Source: Zygosaccharomyces rouxii
Taxonomy: Eukaryota; Ascomycota; Saccharomycetes; Saccharomycetales; Saccharomycetaceae
DNA: 64,000 nt
NCBI RefSeq assembly: GCF_000026365.1
Contig: NC_012993.1
Location: 1,364,001 to 1,428,000, forward strand
Direction of reading: 5' to 3'
In this document: positions 21,330 through 31,700 of the stretch, piece after piece
Numbering within the stretch: the first letter of the stretch is position 1
Layout: the number at the start of each line of letters is the position of its first letter
Program-made: the position numbers and the translations under genes
Notes under the pieces: model-generated
Seen by the model: only the letters and a program-made list of their open reading frames with translations
Told to the model about the DNA's origin: nothing
The model's database searches: none

Positions 21330-23156
21330 TTAATCCTCATCAAATTTGTACATTTTTACGTAACCCAACTCATCACCGCTAAAGAATTCCGAGTCTCCGA
21401 TACCTACACAGGCAATAGGGGCCACTTTATGGACAGCAGGTTCCGTACCGTCTGATCTCTGTTCAAGGGATTTACCTTGGAAAGTATGAATGCATTTCCC
21501 ACTCTGTAAGTCCCAAACCTTAACTTTACCGTCATGGGACCCACTTACAATACGGAAATTGTCTGCAGCGAGGTCCCATACACCCTCCACGTGACCGAAC
21601 TGAGTCCTTATACAACGGCCCTTCTTTATATCCCATAACTTAATGGTATTATCCAAGGAGCACGATAGCAGATGTGTTGGATATGGTAAATTCTCGGTAA
21701 GTACATCCTGTGCATTTTCGTCGTCTCCTTGTTCCTCTCCGTCGTCTTCTGCCTTGTCGTCTACGACCAAATTCTCCGAATCAATAATGGTTAGCGGAAC
21801 TACTTTCTGCACTTGCCCCAGATGCCCTCTAAAGACCTTCAGGCAAACATTAGTCCTGATATCCCACATACGGATTGTGGTGTCGTCAGAACAACTAAAA
21901 CAAAGGAAACTCTTTGGGTGAAGCTTCACGCAGTTAACCCATTCTGTATGACCTCTCAATGAATAACACGTTCTTGATTCTACGTGCCAAACTTTAACTG
22001 TCTTGTCGGCACTACCTGATACAATTATCTTTTTGTAGGAATCCACACTTAGTACACTGTCCGTATGACCTCTATAAGTGGAAATGCATTCACCCGTCAG
22101 ATAATTCCAAACTCTAATGGTTTTATCCAGGGATCCCGTTATTAACTTTTGATCATCAAAATAAAGGGCCTTGACACCGTCGGTATGACTTGAGAGCCTT
22201 CTGACCAATCTGCCGGTGCAAAGATCCCATATGGCAATTGTCGAGTCGTAAGAGCCGGTGAAAAGATACCTCGTATTAAATTGCAATGCTAATACACCAT
22301 CCATATGGCCCTTGAACTCCTTTATCAAACATGTTCCTTTTCTCCAATTCGATTCCACTTTGAATCTATCTCTATAGATAACTTTCCATGGCGTTGTAAC
22401 TTTCCCTCCGCAATCACTCTGCTGTGGTGCTCTTGCTCGCTTCATATGCAAAAGCGGCAGCCCCCAACCACAATTTGGACACTTACGATCAATGTGTTGT
22501 TCACACATTCGATACCAAACTTTGTCATCGTTTGCCAGAACTTGCCATCCTCTACAAACTCTTGCGGCATTGCAAAGCGACTGACAATCCAGGTAACAGA
22601 GGATCTTTAACGACAACTCGATCGGTAACGTGCTAATAAAATCAATCTTGATCATTCTCTGTACTTCTGACGCCACGTACGACAGTTGCGGGAAGCAACT
22701 GCCTGTAAGTATTCCATCTAAAATCAACTTTCTCATTTTATCATTGGATTTGGTATATGTAGAAACAACATGGTGAACTTCACTCTGTTGTGCAGACGAC
22801 AGTTTGGAAATTTCATCATTAACTTGTTTAAATCGTTGCAGGTCCTGCTTATAGCAATCAGTATGTGTTGGAGATGACTGAACGTCGGGATTATGTCTAT
22901 AACAAAATTTTTGTAGATTAAACTGCGGCAGTTTAACCATCCTAACATTTAAACTGCCATTACTTTTAGATTTCTTTCTAGTGGGTTCACCATCATCACC
23001 ACCACCGCCTTTATTGCTATCCTTATGTGATCTCTTTGATTCATGTAGATCCGACATAGCACTCTCATCCTCACTAATACTCATCCTCAAATTATTGTTC
23101 TCGTTTCTACTACTATTAGAAGCACTTGAATCAATGGAATCAGCTTGTAGAGTCAT
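21330..23156 (-). CDS. MET30: Met30 F-box/WD40 ubiquitin-ligase subunit
   Basis: The 608-residue product has an F-box at about 180-228 (FISTLPIELSLKILCYLDC) and seven or eight WD40 repeats from about 280 to the end, each with the WD dipeptide context (IAIWDL, IRVWNY, VKVWHV, IRMWDI, IKLWDI, VKVWDL). S. cerevisiae Met30 (YIL046W, 640 residues) is the substrate receptor of SCF-Met30, which ubiquitinates Met4 to restrain sulfur metabolism and controls cell cycle progress. The acidic insert EDDGEEQGDDEN between two repeats is lineage-variable. The ATG at 23156 follows a non-ATG opening codon. Confidence 0.97.
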   Translation of the reverse strand: MTLQADSIDSSASNSSRNENNNLRMSISEDESAMSDLHESKRSHKDSNKGGGGDDGEPTRKKSKSNGSLNVRMVKLPQFNLQKFCYRHNPDVQSSPTHTDCYKQDLQRFKQVNDEISKLSSAQQSEVHHVVSTYTKSNDKMRKLILDGILTGSCFPQLSYVASEVQRMIKIDFISTLPIELSLKILCYLDCQSLCNAARVCRGWQVLANDDKVWYRMCEQHIDRKCPNCGWGLPLLHMKRARAPQQSDCGGKVTTPWKVIYRDRFKVESNWRKGTCLIKEFKGHMDGVLALQFNTRYLFTGSYDSTIAIWDLCTGRLVRRLSSHTDGVKALYFDDQKLITGSLDKTIRVWNYLTGECISTYRGHTDSVLSVDSYKKIIVSGSADKTVKVWHVESRTCYSLRGHTEWVNCVKLHPKSFLCFSCSDDTTIRMWDIRTNVCLKVFRGHLGQVQKVVPLTIIDSENLVVDDKAEDDGEEQGDDENAQDVLTENLPYPTHLLSCSLDNTIKLWDIKKGRCIRTQFGHVEGVWDLAADNFRIVSGSHDGKVKVWDLQSGKCIHTFQGKSLEQRSDGTEPAVHKVAPIACVGIGDSEFFSGDELGYVKMYKFDED

Positions 23157-23967
23157 CACATTACCATATAAAAAAATGTTACCTTCCCCATGTAATTGCA
23201 GCTCTCGATTAAATATGTTAAGACCTTAACAGTAATTGCATGATGATTTCCGAAGATGAGTTCAAACTGTGGCTCGAAAGTCATTAGACACGGAGAGTGG
23301 AGCCGCTTTTCAAATTCGAATATTAAAGAATGGTTGGAATTGGTATCATATTGAGAAAATTCGTAGAGATGAATACAACCACCGAGCAGCTCGAAAGAAG
23401 CGCTTATGGATTGAGCCTAATATCGATGGGGGTCCGTTGTAGGCGGCATGGAAGAGTGTAAAAGAAACAGATCTTCTCGAGTCACGTGCTATGGATCATG
23501 TTATACGGATCTTCCCCATTGCGCCGTAACCATAGTATTTTCACCAAGCAGCAGTAGTGTTAGTGCTCTCTCCTCCTCAACATTACTGCGGCTTTAAGCA
23601 CACACATACGCCGGACAAATACGGACGGTCTTTAGTCCTCATTAGATGGTTCTGTACATAGCGATCGTAGATAATGCAACTTGCCGTACGATGTGATTTT
23701 AATTTGACACATTTTTTTAGCGCCCAAGCCAGTGAAGAATCTAAAAAGCAGTAGTAATTAGCCGCCAGCGACCACCAGGAGGGGGAGTCTTTAAGACAAG
23801 GAACCACAGAGTAGGACTCTCACTGTATAATAAGAAAAACCGTAATAGTGTTACTGGACTCTCGGGTGCCAAAGATCACGTGGGCCAGCGGCCACTATAC
23901 ACTATGAGTCATTCTCGCTCACACTGCCTTCACACTTAACATTCTATCATTAAAAGTCTACACACAA
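23157..23967. other. MET30 promoter and HIS1 3' region
   Basis: About 810 bp without a credible gene. It contains two CACGTG hexamers. A short TGATTTCCGAA at 23244-23254 resembles a centromere CDEIII core but lacks the other elements. Confidence 0.5.
23481..23488. promoter_or_regulatory. Cbf1-type site GTCACGTG upstream of MET30
   Basis: GTCACGTG matches the RTCACGTG consensus of Cbf1, which recruits Met4, and lies about 325 bp upstream of the MET30 ATG. A second CACGTG is at 23877-23882. MET30 is activated by Met4 in S. cerevisiae as a feedback loop, so the site is likely meaningful. Confidence 0.55.
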
Positions 23968-24861
23968 TTATACACGGCAATTAGAGATTTCGAAAACCAT
24001 GATATCAGCTGCACCTCTCCTCTTAAGTTCATCCATGATTAGACCTTTCTTGGAACGCTCAATCATTGAAGATACTGCAACCCAACCTGCATCATCAATT
24101 TGGGAAATGGTTGGAGCTCTTCTACCTGGGGTGATAGGCAACACCTTATCCAAAATTTCTCTTGGAGCATTGTAGTTACAGTAAACATATTTTTGGGCTG
24201 TCATTACACCTTCAATACGAGACTTGATTGTAGCGATTAAATCAGAGTTGCTTGTGGCATTTTTCGATTCGATTAAATGCGCACTTGTGTTTAAAATAGT
24301 TGAGATGTCAGTTAATCCTGCAGCACGCATAGTCTCACCACTCTCCACTAAATCTACAATTGCATCACCAACACCAAGGGCACATGAGGCTTCCACAGAT
24401 CCACCAACGAACACAACCTTAGTTGTCATCTTATCCACGGTAGTACCTTCCAATTGAGCGAAATATTGAGATGTCAATTTGGTGAAACTTGACACGATTG
24501 TCTTACCAATTAGCTGTTCAGGTTTCTTGTAAGGTCCATTTTCAGGAACTTGAATTTGTAGTCTACAGCTACCAAATTGTAAATCTATTGGTGTGTCAAC
24601 TTCAACACCAGCTTCATGGACTTGATCAATACCTGTAATACCCAAATCACATCTACCTTGAGCGACAAAGACTGGAATATCGGCAGCTGGTAAAAAGATC
24701 AAGGCGATTGGCAAGTTGGTACATAGCGCGATGTCCAATCTTTCTGATCTACGGAATTTAATATCGGATTCCTTCAAAATGGTAACACATTTTTCGTACA
24801 GTCTACCTTTTTTAGGGACAGCAAACAACAATCTGTCGGTCAAGTGATTAACTAAATCCAT
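23968..24861 (-). CDS. HIS1: ATP phosphoribosyltransferase
   Basis: This 297-residue enzyme, the same length as S. cerevisiae His1 (YER055C), catalyses the first step of histidine synthesis, joining ATP and phosphoribosyl pyrophosphate. It is the long form: a catalytic periplasmic-binding-like domain (ALCTNLPIALIFLPAADIP, GRCDLGITGIDQVHE, GDAIVDLVESGETMRAAGL) plus the C-terminal regulatory domain ending VFEISNCRV for histidine feedback. No canonical TGACTC Gcn4 core was found in the 500 bp upstream. Confidence 0.98.
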   Translation of the reverse strand: MDLVNHLTDRLLFAVPKKGRLYEKCVTILKESDIKFRRSERLDIALCTNLPIALIFLPAADIPVFVAQGRCDLGITGIDQVHEAGVEVDTPIDLQFGSCRLQIQVPENGPYKKPEQLIGKTIVSSFTKLTSQYFAQLEGTTVDKMTTKVVFVGGSVEASCALGVGDAIVDLVESGETMRAAGLTDISTILNTSAHLIESKNATSNSDLIATIKSRIEGVMTAQKYVYCNYNAPREILDKVLPITPGRRAPTISQIDDAGWVAVSSMIERSKKGLIMDELKRRGAADIMVFEISNCRV

Positions 24862-25361
24862 CGCTATTCTTAAATGTTCTGGTTTCCTACAATGTTCGAC
24901 AGTAGTTAGGAGTTTTCTTCACTTGAATTGAAATTTTTCAGTGGATGTTGAAAAGAGAAAAAGATCGACAAAAAAAAGAAAAAAAAAAAGCATCTGATGC
25001 GATACTTGACATGGGATAGCATAAAGAACGTGGGCGGTAAGCAGAGCACTAGAGAGGACTATCAGTGTGTACTAAAGGTGCTGGAATGTCACAAGAGCTC
25101 TGATCTCCAAAATTCTGGTGAGTATAACACGTGATAATCACGGGACCAAATTTCCCACGTGTACAACACGTGGTGCTTATATAGGGCTGAAATTTGTATG
25201 GGAGGAAAGGTCCGAACTATCAAAGTACCAAGAAACCATGCTATAAAAGAAGTCATCGCAACCGTTAAAGGCCAAGACTTCTACTATTCTACCCTATCTC
25301 TTCCTATTTCCTATCTCGACAAGTGCTAGAGCAATTCTCCGCTTGCGTTTGAACTGGTGCT
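24862..25361. other. HIS1-SYG1 divergent promoter region
   Basis: This 500-bp spacer contains an A-rich tract near 24970-24989 next to HIS1 and, closer to SYG1, three CACGTG sites followed by a TATA-like TTATATAG at 25178-25185. No gene is seen. Confidence 0.6.
25128..25172. promoter_or_regulatory. Cluster of three CACGTG sites (Pho4/Cbf1 type)
   Basis: CACGTG occurs at 25128-25133, 25156-25161 and 25167-25172 within 45 bp, about 190-235 bp upstream of SYG1. The second reads CACGTGGG on the minus strand and the third CACGTGGT on the plus strand; these flanks favour Pho4 over Cbf1. SYG1 carries a phosphate-sensing SPX domain, which suits phosphate control. Confidence 0.6.
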
Positions 25362-27914
25362 ATGAAGTTTGGCGACCATTTAAATGAATCAGCTGTCCCG
25401 GAATGGAGGGATAAGTACATTGACTACAAGGCAGGTAAGAAAAGACTCAAGGAATGCAAGAAGATTTTGAGTTTGGAGATTGATCAGTTAAACAGTGAAG
25501 GCTCGTCATCTAATGTAAGTCGTTATTCACAGCGATCGGCCAGATCCAGATCTAGTCAAATGGTTAAAAGTTACACTTTCTTACAACGACAATGTACCAA
25601 AGATTTCTTGGAGAATTGGTTAATTGAAGAAGAGTTAAACAAAGCTAATGAATTTTACCTTTGGTTGCTGGAACAGTCAAAGAAAACCTTTGTGGTATTA
25701 CAACATCAAATATTATTTTATCGAAGACAACGGGATAATGAATTAGAATTAAGGAATCTTTCTCAAATGGACGGTATAACCAAGCAGTACGGTAGTATTG
25801 GGGCAGTAGATGAAAATGCCAAAAGAATTTGGCGACATTATTTGCGTCGTCTCAAGGAACTGCTAGTTAAAAACGATTTATGGCCTAGTTGGCCCAAAGG
25901 ATTAACGGGCGTCTGGAAGGAGAAAAGCAGTCACAGAGGTAGAGAAACATTTAATAGGGCTTCCCTACCAGTAACTTCAGATCAGGCCAAGAAGTTACTT
26001 AGCGATGCACTAATCGATTTTTACAACTACTTGCAATTGGTGAAAACTTTCAGAGATTTAAACGTTACAGGTTTTCGTAAGATGGTAAAGAAATTCGATA
26101 AAACTTGTAAAACAGAGGAGTTGGTGAATATGATGGACTATGCCAAAAATAACTATCCCCTCTTTAAGCACGTTCATGCAAGCGTAACGCTCATGACCCA
26201 ACGCATGCAACAGACTACTTCAGCACAGGCAACGGGTAAAGTTAGAGTTTCTGATGAGACTGAAGATCCAATAATATTTTGGGAAAATAAAACGACTGAA
26301 TGGTATACCAAGGACTTAGCGTCCTCAGATTCTGCTCAAAAAAGACATAACAAGAGGCTGAAGAAACTGAGTGTGCAATATACTTTAAATGAACAGATGA
26401 TCCACCGGAATAATAGAGCGATTGTACAGATGTTCTTTTCCGGTATAGGTATTGGAGTATCAACAGCCTTAATAACCTATACTTTGTATCTGGCATTTTT
26501 CTACAGACAGGGCAATTTTATGATCCATAAGATTTTATTCCCACTTTGGGGCGGTTGGTACATGATTTTATTGTTGGCAACACTTTTCCAATTAGATTGT
26601 TTTATTTGGCATAGAATAGGTATTAACTACAGGTTCATCATGCTGGGAGAGTTCCATTCTAAAAATGGGACTCAGCTCTTCAATAACGACTTCGCAACAA
26701 GTGCCATTTCATTACAGTTATATTTCTTAACTTTCCTGGTGGTACCGTGTGCTATATGTGCAATCATCAGTTTCCATTGGCAACACATCACACCGTGCGG
26801 ATTCATCTACTTAGGTGTGATCCTATTCTTATTCATCTGCCCGAATGGTATTATTCCATACTGGGATAAAGTTATTGGTATGAGGAAATGGATTTTCGTT
26901 ACACTTTTCCGACTCATATTTTCTGGATTGTACCCTGTGGAATTTGGTGATTTCTTCATTGGTGATATCGTCTGTTCTTTAACATATTCTATGTCAGATA
27001 TTGCCATGTTTTTTTGCGTCTATTCTTCCACTCCAAATAATCAATGTGGCTCTTCACATTCTAAGGCTGTGAACATCATGTCATGTATCCCGAATTACTG
27101 GAGATTTATGCAATGTTTGAGAAGATTTGGTGATTCTGGTGATTGGTTTCCTCATCTTTTGAATGCATTTAAATATGCTCTCGGTGTCGCCTATTATGGA
27201 TCCTTATGTGCTTATAGGCTTTCTGGTCACTCTCCGAGTGTCAGAGCGCCTTTCATACTGTTTGCTGCACTCTATGCTGTTGTGGCTGCAGGTTGGGATT
27301 TAATCATGGATTGGTCCTTGTTCCAGACTGCCCATCAAAATTGGTTCTTAAGGAATGACCTATATTTGGCAGGTAAAAAGAATTGGAAGACTGGTAAATA
27401 TTCTCTCAAAGGCAAGTTCGTCTATTATATGGCTATGATTTTGGATGTGGCAATTAGATTCCAATGGATCGTTTATGCAGTGGCCCCCAAAACTATTCAA
27501 CAGAGTGCCAAGACCTCTTTTATCCTTGCACTGACTGAAGCGGTTAGAAGATTTATATGGATTATTTTCCGTGTGGAGAACGAACACGTTGCAAATGTTC
27601 ATCTTTTCAAAGTCAATGGAGAATCGCCATTGCCTTACCCAGTATACGACTCTTCTGAAGATTCAGAGTTATTGGGTAGAGATTCTACAGCCATCGATTC
27701 CATATCTTTGTCCAATTTAGCATCCACATTGGAAGAACCAATTGCCGCTTACCATTCGATGTTGAGAAGGAAGACCGGTGTATTTGACAGTCTTTCTAAG
27801 TCTATTCCTTGGGCCCATGCTGGTGATTTTCAAAGACCACCAACGTTTTCCTCTGATAATAATTGGAGGGGACAAGACTCTGACAGCGAATCTGAAACTG
27901 AAAGCTTTACATAA
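25362..27914 (+). CDS. SYG1: Syg1-like SPX-EXS membrane protein
   Basis: The 850-residue protein starts with an SPX domain (about 1-300; MKFGDHLNESAVPEWRDKYIDYK, the inositol-polyphosphate binding surface with clustered lysines KKRLKECKK), followed by several membrane segments and the EXS domain (about 570-770; PNYWRFMQCLRRFGDSGDW). It is the yeast relative of XPR1/PHO1 phosphate exporters. S. cerevisiae Syg1 (YIL047C, 902 residues) is a plasma-membrane protein first found as a suppressor of a G-protein alpha mutant and has been linked to phosphate export. The C-terminal tail is Ser/acidic. Confidence 0.95.
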   Translation: MKFGDHLNESAVPEWRDKYIDYKAGKKRLKECKKILSLEIDQLNSEGSSSNVSRYSQRSARSRSSQMVKSYTFLQRQCTKDFLENWLIEEELNKANEFYLWLLEQSKKTFVVLQHQILFYRRQRDNELELRNLSQMDGITKQYGSIGAVDENAKRIWRHYLRRLKELLVKNDLWPSWPKGLTGVWKEKSSHRGRETFNRASLPVTSDQAKKLLSDALIDFYNYLQLVKTFRDLNVTGFRKMVKKFDKTCKTEELVNMMDYAKNNYPLFKHVHASVTLMTQRMQQTTSAQATGKVRVSDETEDPIIFWENKTTEWYTKDLASSDSAQKRHNKRLKKLSVQYTLNEQMIHRNNRAIVQMFFSGIGIGVSTALITYTLYLAFFYRQGNFMIHKILFPLWGGWYMILLLATLFQLDCFIWHRIGINYRFIMLGEFHSKNGTQLFNNDFATSAISLQLYFLTFLVVPCAICAIISFHWQHITPCGFIYLGVILFLFICPNGIIPYWDKVIGMRKWIFVTLFRLIFSGLYPVEFGDFFIGDIVCSLTYSMSDIAMFFCVYSSTPNNQCGSSHSKAVNIMSCIPNYWRFMQCLRRFGDSGDWFPHLLNAFKYALGVAYYGSLCAYRLSGHSPSVRAPFILFAALYAVVAAGWDLIMDWSLFQTAHQNWFLRNDLYLAGKKNWKTGKYSLKGKFVYYMAMILDVAIRFQWIVYAVAPKTIQQSAKTSFILALTEAVRRFIWIIFRVENEHVANVHLFKVNGESPLPYPVYDSSEDSELLGRDSTAIDSISLSNLASTLEEPIAAYHSMLRRKTGVFDSLSKSIPWAHAGDFQRPPTFSSDNNWRGQDSDSESETESFT

Positions 27915-28724
27915 CCCTCTTTATATCTTCACTATATATATACACATATATATAAGGCTTTACGCATGCAACAATACTGAGGACCAGTTGTTAATAATCC
28001 GCCAATGTATAGAATTTCTAAAGCTAAATATCTAGAATAAAAATTATTCTCATCTCTCTTTTACCACAATCAAACCTTTGATTAGATGGTATAAGGGGGA
28101 AAAGATATAATGATTAACTTGTCAGACTGCCACTTGCGCCCGCCCAAACTCGACGCTTCCAGGAAGTATCTAAGAAAGGGCAAAGATCATCGCGCCTGAG
28201 AAACCCTAGCAATCGAAATTGAAAAGGTTGTGAAGAGGCAAAAAATGCGATGGCCAAACCGCTTAGGGTTGTGGACCAAGCGACATCGGTTCTCACTCTA
28301 GGGCACAAGGGCTTCGTCGCTCATCAACCAAGTTGGATTCAGTGGCTCTTATGAAGAGTCAAAGAGTGACGATTCCTATAGAAATGATCCTACTGTAGAG
28401 GGTGTTAGTTAATGAAACTCTGGAAATTGAATGGTTGGATAATTGGTTTGGTTATGGAAGCCACCATATAGTGCGGTTACATACTGAAGTACGTCGATAC
28501 AGACCTTAAAGGGAACTAGAGAAAAGCATTAATAGACCGAGCGTTACCTGCCTTTTTATATGTTTTCAGATGGGAAACCCTAGTTGACAAAGAAACGTTT
28601 TCGCCGTGTGAGTGAGTACATCACATAGTATCTCCGAGGAATACCGAAAAAATATATAATAAAATCATTTACAGACTCGTTTCAATTATAATTATCTCTT
28701 GTTCTATATTGTGTTTTTCGTTCT
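27915..28724. other. Long convergent intergenic region with promoter-like elements (candidate non-coding RNA)
   Basis: SYG1 and NEO1 converge here, so no mRNA promoter is needed, yet the 810-bp spacer holds a TATA-like element (ATATAAAAAGG on the minus strand, 28551-28561) about 15 bp downstream of a Tbf1-like AACCCTAG at 28576-28583, plus further CCCTA-type motifs near 28203, 28264 and 28298. Much of 28130-28330 is GC-richer than surrounding spacers. Reading frames here lack ATG starts. A snoRNA or other RNA gene is possible, but strand and ends cannot be fixed by eye. Confidence 0.35.
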
Positions 28725-31700
28725 CTAGACAATCGAGAACTCTTGAACTTTTGCATAACTTGGTGGATTCAGCCTCCTATGAATAGCCTTAGCAGCCCAT
28801 ACTGGGAAAATTGACATGGCTAGAATGAATACCACCTGTCCAAAATAAATTGGATTTGTCATGTAATTCATGTCGAAGTATTCTCCCAAGAAAGGAACGG
28901 AAACCACGAATAGTATTAGTGTTAAGATTTCTGACAACAGCATGGTCTTATTCCACGTGTAAATTTCGAGGGCAACCATGATCAATTCATTTATAATTAA
29001 AGCCGTGAATCCAATGGCTACCATCTTCAAAAAGTCAATTTCATTCAAACTTGTAAAACCTTGAGAGGAACCCTGTATAATGCACCCTTGATAAACTGAT
29101 AGTGCAACCCATACGAAAAATGTCTTATATGAGAGACTCTTGCCCTCCGTTAAATCTTTGTAAAGTTCTGGATAAGTCTTGGTCAAAGATTCATCTATGT
29201 CATGATCCAAGGTCAAAGAGAAGACAGGGGCCATTGTGTAACAGGTAGCATAACCAACCATTAACCAACCAGTGAAAAGAGCAATCGGTTCAAAACCAGA
29301 ACTGACTGAATATACTGCTTGACAGACTGAAATCAATAAGCCTCTGTGCATGATAAACTGCGCCAATTTGGCAGATCTCTTGTAGGAATTCCTACCGTGC
29401 CATAGAAGCAGTTCAGTCAAGTGACAGAATTGAGTGGTAGAAAAGTCAGCAGCAAGTGATGCCTGTTTACCTTCTTTACCAACCAGACCAACACCGACAT
29501 CTGCACATTGAATCATACTAACATCATTACCACCATCACCAATGCAACAAACACGCTTTCCAGTTAGTTCACGAATGACTAGAGCGACGTCTGCCTTCTG
29601 CTGTGGAGTACATCTACAGGCAATCGTGGTAGGTAAACGGGATACGACTTCGAAGAACTCTTCCCTGTAGTAAGACAAGAAAACAGAGAGCGATTCACCA
29701 TCAATGATTAAACATGAATTAGTGTTTAATCTGAGATATTCCAGTTGACCAAGAGCACCCTCCGGTTTATCCAGTTTGGTAATAGTATGGACATATTGAC
29801 CCCTAGAGATCAATTTGGCACTGATAGAAACACAACGTGCGGTTTCCACTTTATCACCTGTCAGCATCCAAATCTTTATACCTGCGTTTCTGAGTAACTC
29901 TATGGAGGCCTTCACATCTTTTTGCAATTTATCCTCAACACCAGTCAAACCTAAAAGTTCCAGATCTTCTTCTAAATATTCTCCAACGACGTTAGACATT
30001 TGTTCATCACGGTTCAACATTGACAATGAAGCACTTTCATACTTCTTTTGAAATTCTTCATAGCTTTCCTCTGTAAGCTTTTTACGACCAATGACCAAAG
30101 TACGCAAACCTTCACGGGCCATGTTCCCTGTCTCTTCATCTAACCAATCGTTCTTTTCCACAATCTTGGTCATTACAGTATCGGCACCCTTCTCATAGAA
30201 CCAATATTCATCCTTTTGCTCGTCATGTAAAATAATACCCATACGTTTCCTATCAGAATTGAAAGGGAAAATTTGTAATATTTTGTATTCAAGAGTCTTT
30301 CCAGTATGCTCATGCAACAGCGTAATAGAATGGCGATCTCTTTTGAAAAGCGATAAACCAACAGATTCTGTGAATTTCACAATGGCAATCTCATCGGGGG
30401 AGGCTGCCTGATATGTTAATTCATCATCTTCAAAAGTCGGTGTAACATTATGACATAAAGCCAAAGTGACCACCATATCACGAACGCGGGTACTTCTATC
30501 ACGTCTTGCAGTCGTTGGCCCTGAACCACTTTTAGAAGAAATCAGGGATTGCACATAATCAGATACAATGTCCAAAGTATCCGGAGTATAGGAAACAGTG
30601 CCTAAATGAATTTTCTTCAGTTGCATGTCATTTTGGGTTAGAGTACCTGTCTTATCACTTAAAAGGTATTCGATACGACCCAAATCTTCAGGAATGGTAC
30701 TCGTTCTCACCACTGTTTCTGGGATAGTGCTATCATGTTGGATTTGATAAGCATAAACAGATTTGGCCAAATCTAAATTAACTCTTAAGGAAACCGGAAT
30801 GATACTCGAGAAAAGAATTAAATATCTCATAATATCCACGTACCACAGATGATTATGGAAACCCTTGAACACCACTAACCCAAATGATAACACAAAAACA
30901 CAGATACACAGTATCTTGGATATACTGTTGATTTCCAGTTCTAGTAGACCTGTCTTTACTGTTGGTGTAGTCGTATTCATTGCTTGTCTTGTGTCAGTAC
31001 CTGTATAAACCACACAAGCAATACAACTACCACTAGATGCTAAAACAGTATTTGCCCAAAGGGTATTATCGACTGTCAATGGATGAGAAGTGGAATCTTT
31101 GTAACTTACTTTACCTGTAAACTTATGAATAGATTTTTCAGGTGCAGAGGCTGTGATATTAATTTTATTCAAAAGATCCTCTGGAGACAAATTCTGAGTC
31201 AAGGGACATGCTATTCTTAATTTCCAATCAGTTTCACCATCTAGTTGATCAGTCTTGATGAATGCTTCACCTGAAGGTTCACTCGACTGTAATAAAACCA
31301 CATCAGCTGGTAACTTGTTACCCTTTGAAATTCTAATCAAATCACCTACTTTCAAATCTTTACTCTTAACCAATTTTTGTTTATTGATTACATGGTATGG
31401 TTCACTATTCATCTCATTATCACGTCTCCTCCTTTGAATGTCGTCCATGGCTTCTTTAGACATTGTAACTGTCAACACAAATGCTAAGGGAACCACATAT
31501 GATGATAAATATCCAATCCTTAGAGCCGGAACCGCTTGCGAAAGGGCCACTATTAGGAAGTACAAATTGAAGAAAAATCTGAATTGTTCATAAAGTAATG
31601 TGGGTAGGAAAGTAAAGGCATTATATTTTGCATTCGAAATTTCATTACTTGGATATTTGTTTCTGTCGTAAACTGGTGTGGTATCAGGATGAATTTCTCT

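Noticed and set aside
23244..23254. TGATTTCCGAA resembling the CDEIII core of a point centromere, with a CACGTG (CDEI-like) site about 230 bp away
   Set aside because: Distance to the CDEI-like site is far beyond the usual 80-160 bp and the intervening DNA is not AT-rich. No centromere is expected at this synteny position.
23583..23807. 74-codon minus-strand frame upstream of MET30
   Set aside because: It starts at a GTG, has no similarity and overlaps the promoter region.
28122..28192. Minus-strand C/D-box-like pair (CGATGA and CTGA) about 70 nt apart
   Set aside because: The C box has a mismatch, no terminal stem flanks the boxes, and I cannot match a guide to rRNA. Kept only as part of the general non-coding RNA candidate region.
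28114..28308. 64-codon minus-strand frame in the SYG1-NEO1 spacer
   Set aside because: It opens with a TTG, has no in-frame ATG, and its composition simply reflects the local GC-rich stretch.
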